In this document: piece by piece, positions 46,539-51,736 of the stretch | Numbering within the stretch: position 1 is the stretch's first letter | How the letters are laid out: every line of letters begins with the position of its first letter | DNA from: Halodesulfovibrio sp. | Lineage (GTDB): Bacteria; Desulfobacterota; Desulfovibrionia; Desulfovibrionales; Desulfovibrionaceae | Assembly (NCBI GenBank): GCA_003252375.1 | Contig: QKEJ01000114.1 | Span: 1-51,736, forward strand | Direction: 5' to 3' | Length of the DNA stretch: 51,736 nucleotides | Made by a program: the position numbers and the translations under genes | Notes under the pieces: model-generated | The model's database searches: none | What the model was told of the DNA's origin: nothing | The model's input: only the letters and a program-made list of their open reading frames with translations

Positions 46539-48062
46539 ATGCCAATATTGCTCCCACTTGTCGTTGCCGTCTCCCTGTGCCTGGGGATGGCGAACCCCTG
46601 GCTGCAGTGTCCCGTGCTCGCCCTGCTGCACCCCGCTCTCTTCTACTGGATGGGCAGGCAGGCCACATCACGTTGGTCGGCATTCAGGCTTTCCCTGCTG
46701 GGAGGCTGCGCCGGCTTCACTGCCTGCCTTTACTGGGTTGCCGTTCCCCTGATGGACCAGGCCGGCATGCACTGGGCGCTGGCCGCACCGGCCCCGCTCT
46801 TGCTCGCCACCTACCTTGCCCTGTACGGCAGCGTCTTCACCCTTGGTGTGAACGCCTTGCGCGATCGTCTTTCCCCTGTCCTGCTGGCTGTTTTTGCCGG
46901 ACTGTTCTGGGGAGCTCTCGAGTACCTGCGGGGCACGCTCTTTACCGGCTTCCCGTGGGCCACGACAGCCGCCGCCTTTGTTCCCTGGCCCGTCGTTCTG
47001 CAGCCCCTGTCCGTGCTGGGGGCTTACGGTTACGCAGCCGTGCTGGTCATGACGGCCTGCCTGCTGACAGAAGGGCTCGTCCGACGCCGGATGCGTCCCT
47101 GTCTTGTTGCCGCCGTGCTCGTCGCCGCATGCGCGGCATGGTCATGGCAGGCATGGACACGCCCCATTGAGACGACCGGGCCCGTGCGCAGTCTGCTCGT
47201 GCAGGGCAATATCGATCAGGGACAGAAATGGGTCCCGTATTACCAGAACGGCACTGTCCACCGATACGTCGACATGACGCAGGGAGCGTTGGATCGCCAT
47301 CCTGCCGATATCGTGGTCTGGCCCGAAACATCCATGCCGTTCTACCTGCAGGAAAAGCGCGAGTATCTTGACCTTATCCGCTCCATGGTCACAGAAGGGC
47401 ATGCCCCCCTGCTGGTGGGGACCCCCGCCTATCGCAAGGGCACCGAGGGACGCAAGTGGGACACCCTGAACAGGGCCTACCTCGTTTCCACGGACGGCCT
47501 GCTCAGCGGGTGGTACGACAAGGAGCATCTGGTTCCGTTCGGGGAGTATCTTCCCCTTGGCCAATACCTTCCCTTTCTGGACGTATTCTTCGAAGGGACG
47601 GGCGAATTTCAGACCAGTGATGCGACACAGCCCGTTCCGGTCGGCAATCTTGCCTTGGGCGTACTGATCTGTTATGAAACAATCTTTCCTGAACTGGCAC
47701 AGCAGCGCGTCGAAGATGGGGCGAATATCCTCGTCAATATCAGTAATGACGCGTGGTTCGGCAATACGGCAGCCCCGGAACAACACCTTCATCTTGCGGT
47801 GCTCAGGGCGATAGAACAGGGACGGTACCTGATCCGGTCAACCAATACAGGCATTTCGGCCATTGTTGACCCGCACGGTGTTCTCATTGCCCGCAGTGCC
47901 CTGTTCCGGGCCGAAGCAGTGTATGGCACGGCAGCTACAGTCGAACGCACCACCCCGTTCCACGTCCTTTCCCCCTTCATTCCTCCTTTCCTGCTTGCCG
48001 CCAGCGGATTATTTCTGGCCTTTGGCCTGTTTTGCTCCAACCCTTCAACCAACAAGCGCTAA
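46539..48062 (+). CDS. lnt: Apolipoprotein N-acyltransferase
   Basis: 507 residues from ATG 46539 (MPILLPLVVAVSLCLGMANP); a TTG at 46494 is in frame, and neither has a good ribosome site. Six to seven helices carry a nitrilase domain. The catalytic triad is visible as Glu in VVWPETSMPFYL, Lys in YDKEHLVPFGEYLPL and Cys in GVLICYETIFPEL. It adds the third acyl chain to the N-terminal Cys of lipoproteins at the periplasmic face. It ends 8 nt before prfB. Confidence 0.95.
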   Translation: MPILLPLVVAVSLCLGMANPWLQCPVLALLHPALFYWMGRQATSRWSAFRLSLLGGCAGFTACLYWVAVPLMDQAGMHWALAAPAPLLLATYLALYGSVFTLGVNALRDRLSPVLLAVFAGLFWGALEYLRGTLFTGFPWATTAAAFVPWPVVLQPLSVLGAYGYAAVLVMTACLLTEGLVRRRMRPCLVAAVLVAACAAWSWQAWTRPIETTGPVRSLLVQGNIDQGQKWVPYYQNGTVHRYVDMTQGALDRHPADIVVWPETSMPFYLQEKREYLDLIRSMVTEGHAPLLVGTPAYRKGTEGRKWDTLNRAYLVSTDGLLSGWYDKEHLVPFGEYLPLGQYLPFLDVFFEGTGEFQTSDATQPVPVGNLALGVLICYETIFPELAQQRVEDGANILVNISNDAWFGNTAAPEQHLHLAVLRAIEQGRYLIRSTNTGISAIVDPHGVLIARSALFRAEAVYGTAATVERTTPFHVLSPFIPPFLLAASGLFLAFGLFCSNPSTNKR

Positions 48063-48070
48063 TCAAATAT

Positions 48071-49181
48071 ATGTTACACCTTGCTGACATCCGTACCAAG
48101 AGTCTTGGCCTTATCGAGCAATTTTCCACACTGTGGAGGCGTCTTTGACCTCGAGGCTTCGCAGTCGCGCCTTGATGAGATAGAAAAGCAGCTCTCCAGC
48201 CCCGGAGCCTGGGACAAGCCGGAAAAGCTTACCCCTGTTCTGCAGGAAAAAAGCGGACTTGAAGAGGAAATCAACAGGCTCAGCACCCTCAAGCAGTGCC
48301 GGGAAGACCTTGAGGAGTGGCTCCAGCTGGCGGAGGATGACCAGAGCGCAGAGATACTTGAAACCCTGCATGCGCAGGTGGAGCAACTTGAGGAGCTACT
48401 GCAGATTACGGAAATGAACATGCTGCTTTCCGCTCCCGAAGATTCCAAGGACGCCATTCTGGAAATCCATCCCGGGGCCGGAGGCACCGAGGCGCAGGAC
48501 TGGGCCCAGATGCTTCTGCGCATGTATGTGCGCTGGGCGGACACGCAGGGCTTCAAGGCGGAGTACCTTGATTTTCTCGACGGGGATGAAGCGGGGATCA
48601 AGAGCGTTACCCTGCGCATTCGCGGTACGAACACTTACGGTCTGCTCAAGGGCGAACGTGGCATCCATCGCCTCATCCGCATCTCTCCCTTTGACTCCTC
48701 GGGACGACGCCATACGTCCTTTGCTTCCGTGGATGTCATCCCCGACGCCGGAGAGGACATCGTGGTGGACGTGAAGGAAGCGGATCTGCGCATAGATTTC
48801 TTCCGATCCAGCGGTCCCGGCGGTCAGAGCGTGAACACCACGAGCTCCGCCGTCCGCATCACGCATATTCCCACAGGAACCGTGGCGCAGTGCCAGAATG
48901 AAAAGTCGCAGCACGCAAACCGCGATTCCGCCATGCAGATATTGAAAGCCAGACTGTACGATCTGGAATTGCGCAAAAGGCAGGACGAACGGCAGGCCGA
49001 ATACGCCAGCAAGATGGATATCAGCTTCGGAAGCCAGATTCGGACCTATACCCTTCAGCCATACCGGCTGGTCAAGGATCACCGGACAAACTCGGAAGTC
49101 GGGGATGTCGAGGCCGTGCTCAACGGCCGCATAGACGTATTCCTCAGAGACTTCCTCCTGTATCTCCATGCGGAAAACTAA
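48071..49181 (+). CDS. prfB: Peptide chain release factor 2 (programmed +1 frameshift)
   Basis: The product needs a +1 shift. ATG 48071 opens MLHLADIRTKSLGLIEQFS and reaches TGA at codon 26 (48146-48148). Shifting by one base at CTT-TGA-C continues DLEASQSRLDEIEKQ to the stop at 49181, giving about 369 residues. In the joined numbering the SPF tripeptide is about 205-207 and GGQ about 250-252, matching E. coli RF2. The GGQ context is GPGGQSVNTTSSAV. RF2 reads UGA and UAA, so the shift autoregulates its level. Conceptual translation should be join(48071..48145,48147..49181). Gap to lnt is 8 nt. Confidence 0.96.
48134..48149 (+). promoter_or_regulatory. prfB: prfB programmed frameshift site
   Basis: GGAGG (48135-48139, a Shine-Dalgarno-like element) is followed after CGT by CTT-TGA-C (48143-48149). 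This spacing of three bases between the anti-SD pairing site and the slippery CTT is the classical RF2 arrangement. Confidence 0.95.
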
Positions 49182-50079
49182 CGACGACACTACGGCGGAA
49201 GCCACTTCCGACCAGCGGACAGCAATTCCCGAAGACATGCGAGACCTCACGGTCGAGCTTGAGGCGCTGCAGCAGCTCCTGCTGCAGCATTCAGCCGCCC
49301 AGTCTGACAACAACGCGGGGGGCAGCTCCGCGCCTGCAGGGCTTGTGGCCATTACCCGGCTCTTTCCGGGCATGAGCATCGAGCAGTGGCGTGCGCTTGC
49401 GGAATCCCACGGCCTGCATGAATGGCTGGCACTTTCGCTGGACAAGTCCTCTTTCCTCAACCTCCGCCATCTGCAGCGGGCGCTTGAGGAACTTGCCCAC
49501 CAGTCGGAGCATGACCCGCTTACCGGCCTTGTGAACCGTCGGGCTTTTGAACGCAGGTTGCACATGGAGGCCGAACGGGTTGAGCGCAGCAACGGCAACG
49601 TCTGTCTGGCCGTGCTCGACATAGACAATTTCAAGCAGGTCAACGACACCTATGGCCATCCCTGCGGGGATGAGGTGCTCTGCGGGCTAAGCGGGGTGCT
49701 GGAAGAGACCAAGCGCGCGTATGACGTGGCGGCCCGCCTGGGCGGAGAGGAATTTGCCCTTCTCCTTCCCGGGGCAACCCCTCTGCGCGCCAAGTCCATG
49801 GTGGAACGTGTATTGCACGCTTTTGGACAGCACCACTTTGCCTGTGAGGGGCATGCACCCTTTGCATGCACATTCTCGGGCGGAGTTGCCTGTCTCAGAG
49901 GGAACGATTCGCTGGGAATTGCCCAGCTCATGGAGCTTGCCGATCAGGCGCTCTATGAAGCCAAACGTGCCGGAAAAAATCGGATTCACATCGCCCGCCA
50001 GCGTCAGGAAATCGAATACGACCGCTCCACGATGGTACACTCCAATGAAAAACAATTCCTTTTTTCCGGAATCGAATAA
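49168..50079 (+). CDS. GGDEF diguanylate cyclase
   Basis: 303 residues, overlapping the end of prfB by 14 nt. The N-terminal 110 residues are helical and unassigned (LTVELEALQQLLLQ). The GGDEF domain begins EHDPLTGLVNRRAFERRL, with the signature GGEEF (192-196). The inhibitory I-site RxxD is intact as Arg183-Ala-Tyr-Asp186, five residues before the signature, so product inhibition is likely. No membrane segment is seen; it is probably cytoplasmic. It makes c-di-GMP, perhaps sensed by the PilZ protein upstream. Coupling to prfB expression is unusual. Confidence 0.92.
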   Translation: MRKTNDDTTAEATSDQRTAIPEDMRDLTVELEALQQLLLQHSAAQSDNNAGGSSAPAGLVAITRLFPGMSIEQWRALAESHGLHEWLALSLDKSSFLNLRHLQRALEELAHQSEHDPLTGLVNRRAFERRLHMEAERVERSNGNVCLAVLDIDNFKQVNDTYGHPCGDEVLCGLSGVLEETKRAYDVAARLGGEEFALLLPGATPLRAKSMVERVLHAFGQHHFACEGHAPFACTFSGGVACLRGNDSLGIAQLMELADQALYEAKRAGKNRIHIARQRQEIEYDRSTMVHSNEKQFLFSGIE

Positions 50080-50094
50080 GGTGACGGTGTAATC

Positions 50095-50913
50095 ATGCAA
50101 CAGAACAAAACCCTCAGTATTTCCGTTCTCAGTGGCAAGGGCGGTGTCGGCAAATCCAACATCGCGCTCAATCTGGGCTATTGCATGTTTCGGGGAGGAT
50201 TCCCCCTTCTGCTCATGGACTGCGACCTCGGGCTTGCCAATCTGGATGTCCTGCTTGGCATAGCGCCTGAAAACAATATGCAGAACCTGCTGGACTCCGA
50301 CATGGATGCCCGGGATATCGCCGTGCACATTGAGCCGGGTGGGTTCGACTTCCTTCCCGCTGCCTCCGGCGTTCCTGAACTGGTCGAGATGGATGCCGAG
50401 CTGCGCGCCATGCTCTTCCGCAAACTGACGCCGCTGTTCTCCCGGTACGACTATCTGTTCATGGACCTTGGCGCCGGCATCACTCCCACGGTGCTCGCCT
50501 TTGCCGCCATGACCCATGTCCGTCTGGTGGTGGTCACTCCGGAGCCCACCTCTCTGACGGACAGCTACGCACTCATGAAGGTTCTTTCCACGCAGCATGG
50601 CGTGAAGGACTTCTACGTGATCGTCAACCAGGCTGAAGACAAGAAGGAAGAGGACATCACCTTCCGCAGACTGGCCGCTGCCTGCGACCGGTTCCTCGGG
50701 TTCACGCCCACCCTGCTGGGAGGCATCCGTCTCGACAAGATGGTGCCGGAATCCGTGCGCAGACAGAAGCCGCTCCTCAAGCTTGCGCCCACCTCTCCGG
50801 CAGCGCAGGATCTCTTCGCCCTTGCCGTGAAGCTCCAGCGTCTGCACGGCACCATGGGGCAACGCATTGCCGCCGGCCCTTTTTTGACGGATGTGGCGGG
50901 TAATTTTGAATAA
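50095..50913 (+). CDS. MinD/ParA-family ATPase (FlhG-like)
   Basis: 272 residues. The deviant Walker A is LSGKGGVGKSNIALNLGY (residues about 12-29), followed by LLLMDCDLGLANLDVLLGI, typical of the FlhG/FleN-MinD branch, and DYLFMDLGAGITPTVL. The DCDLGLANLD sequence is a common FlhG form. A role in flagellar placement or number is plausible but not proven, since no flagellar genes are in view. The gene starts 15 nt after the GGDEF gene and is likely co-transcribed. There is no clear C-terminal amphipathic targeting helix. Confidence 0.85.
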   Translation: MQQNKTLSISVLSGKGGVGKSNIALNLGYCMFRGGFPLLLMDCDLGLANLDVLLGIAPENNMQNLLDSDMDARDIAVHIEPGGFDFLPAASGVPELVEMDAELRAMLFRKLTPLFSRYDYLFMDLGAGITPTVLAFAAMTHVRLVVVTPEPTSLTDSYALMKVLSTQHGVKDFYVIVNQAEDKKEEDITFRRLAAACDRFLGFTPTLLGGIRLDKMVPESVRRQKPLLKLAPTSPAAQDLFALAVKLQRLHGTMGQRIAAGPFLTDVAGNFE

Positions 50914-51032
50914 CCTCTTGAATATCAGGTTAATTTAATACATACTTCACATGCCCGAGCGAAGTTAGTGTACTCTTTTTGACTCATAACCACAGCGCAT
51001 GCCTCCATGCCCGCATCTGTCCGGAGTAGGCG

Positions 51033-51308
51033 ATGAACAAAAGCGAACTCATCAAGACCCTGTCCGATGAAAACAACATCTCCATCGAAGAGGCGACCAC
51101 GGTCGTGAATATCTTCGTGGACAGCATGAAGACAGCCTTGACCAACGGAGACCGCGTAGAAATCCGCGGTTTCGGCAGCTTCAAGCTCAAGGATTACGGC
51201 GGGTACACCGGCCGCAATCCCAAAACCGGCGAAGTCGTGAAGGTGAAACCCAAACAGCTTCCCTTCTTCAGGGCCGGCAAGGAGCTCAAAGAATTTCTCA
51301 ATGAGTAG
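51033..51308 (+). CDS. HU/IHF-family DNA-binding protein
   Basis: 91 residues with CGGAG 7 nt before the ATG. The start MNKSELIKTLSDENNISIEE is a standard HU N-terminus. The arm region reads RGFGSFKLKDYGGYTGRNPK, with the Arg-Asn-Pro tip (GRNPKTGE) that intercalates DNA, then KVKPKQLPFFRAGKELKE. Chromosome architectural protein. Its last codons overlap the ATG of the following gene (ATGAGTAG), suggesting coupling. Confidence 0.96.
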   Translation: MNKSELIKTLSDENNISIEEATTVVNIFVDSMKTALTNGDRVEIRGFGSFKLKDYGGYTGRNPKTGEVVKVKPKQLPFFRAGKELKEFLNE

Positions 51309-51736
51309 CACAAGGCGCCGTAACGGCGCTGGCTGCCCAGCCATCCTGGCCACCCTGATGAGTCTGCTGATACTGCTCACGGGGTTGACGGCTTCAGCAC
51401 ACGACGCGCAGAACTCCCCCGTTCTGCGCATTGTGTTTTTTGCAAACTCGTACGGAACGTTGCTCCCCTGCCCCACATGAGGCAGCCGAACTCTCGGTGG
51501 TCTGGCCCGGCGGGCTGGCAAGATCAAGGCGTTCAGGATACTGGGTACGACGCTGGCCATAGGCGGGTGCAATGAATTCACCTCGGAGGTGGGGGTAGCC
51601 GGATCGGATATTTCCGTGGACCGCCTGCTCGACCTCTACGGCATTCTGGATGTGAATGTCGGCTGGCTTAGCGGTGAAGAAGCGGACTGGTTCTCTTTGA
51701 ACGGAAGAACGACTCCTGCAGGCTACAGGCGTGTTG
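51301..51736 (+). CDS. UshA-like selenoprotein candidate with in-frame UGA (partial, C-terminus cut)
   Basis: From ATG 51301 the frame has a signal peptide (LMSLLILLTGLTASAHDAQ), then VLRIVFFANSYGTLLPCPT and a UGA at 51478-51480 (codon 60). The same frame stays open to the window edge for 85 more codons, continuing GSRTLGGLARRAGKIKAF as in UshA/5'-nucleotidase-type proteins. Reading UGA as selenocysteine gives a CPTU motif, a redox CxxU. The expected metal ligands are absent: ANSYG replaces the usual NDxHG, and IGGCNEF replaces the Gly-Gly-Asp loop, so a repurposed, non-hydrolytic role is possible. SECIS evidence is given separately. A pseudogene is the alternative. Confidence 0.75.
51478..51520 (+). 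promoter_or_regulatory. Putative bacterial SECIS element downstream of UGA
   Basis: UGA at 51478-51480 is followed after exactly 18 nt by GGTCT (51499-51503), the apical pentanucleotide and spacing of E. coli fdhF as I recall it. Lower stem: CAGCC (51483-51487) with GGCTG (51513-51517). Upper stem: only GGT (51496-51498) with GCC (51505-51507). The upper stem is short, so folding energy should be computed. Confidence 0.7.

Noticed and set aside
51301..51480. Last gene as a pseudogene or a 59-residue peptide ending at UGA
   Set aside because: The frame remains open and family-like beyond the UGA, and a SECIS-like element is at the exact expected distance. A pseudogene is kept only as the alternative.

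Overview
The window looks like a chromosomal core segment of a sulfate-reducing deltaproteobacterium of the Desulfovibrio type. This rests on gene content and order read from the translations, not on a database search. The markers are a PxxKW cysteine-rich protein, a split ferredoxin-linked glutamate synthase, a cytochrome c553 beside an oxygen reductase, and an apparent UGA-encoded selenoprotein. Every window-edge gene is cut. I see no insertion sequence, prophage, CRISPR array, rRNA or tRNA.

Layout. 1-4040 (minus): an LPS inner-core and transport operon (lptA partial, lptC, kdsC, kdsA) behind CTP synthase (pyrG). 4041-10054: a stand-alone PurQ-like amidotransferase with its own promoter and a possible attenuator, a small zinc-ribbon protein, MtgA, a Ca2+/cation exchanger, a DJ-1/PfpI protein, and a sodium:neurotransmitter symporter with an unannotated 36-residue MetS subunit. 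10055-18108: small hypotheticals, gpmI, rsfS, a nitroreductase, a CPA2 antiporter coupled to a TrkA/USP regulator, and a phenylacetate-CoA ligase. 18196-24698 (minus): a complete caa3-like haem-copper oxidase operon with Sco, CtaB and cytochrome c553. 24883-28947 (minus): a glycine betaine ABC transporter preceded by a PAS-LuxR regulator, with a candidate operator between them. 29051-32293 (minus): secF, secD, yajC. 32516-37665 (minus): a five-gene split glutamate synthase with an elaborate leader. 37954-51736: a hydrolase, then plus-strand housekeeping genes (adenosine-type deaminase, PxxKW protein, M20 peptidase, mnmG, a PilZ protein, a CorC-like CBS protein, lnt, prfB, a GGDEF protein, a MinD-like ATPase, HU) and finally a gene interrupted in frame by UGA.

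How the parts fit. Cytochrome c553, Sco, the four oxidase subunits and CtaB form one oxygen-reduction module. The glutamate synthase cluster supplies a GATase, an FMN synthase core, an alpha-subunit gxgxg domain, a four-cluster ferredoxin and an FAD pyridine-nucleotide oxidoreductase, which suggests electrons arrive through ferredoxin and/or NAD(P)H. PilZ and GGDEF proteins lie 4 kb apart among the housekeeping genes and imply c-di-GMP signalling.

Most noteworthy. (1) The last ORF (from 51301) carries an in-frame UGA at 51478 in a Cys-x-x-UGA context. A GGUCU lies exactly 18 nt after the UGA, the same spacing I recall for E. coli fdhF, so it probably encodes a UshA-like selenoprotein. (2) The glutamate synthase leader (37690-37792) has two nested inverted repeats and a third 11-bp arm that pairs with the hairpin loop. 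(3) prfB uses the classical +1 programmed frameshift. (4) A palindromic GGGTATACCC-type site upstream of the betaine transporter recurs inside the adjacent luxR-family gene.
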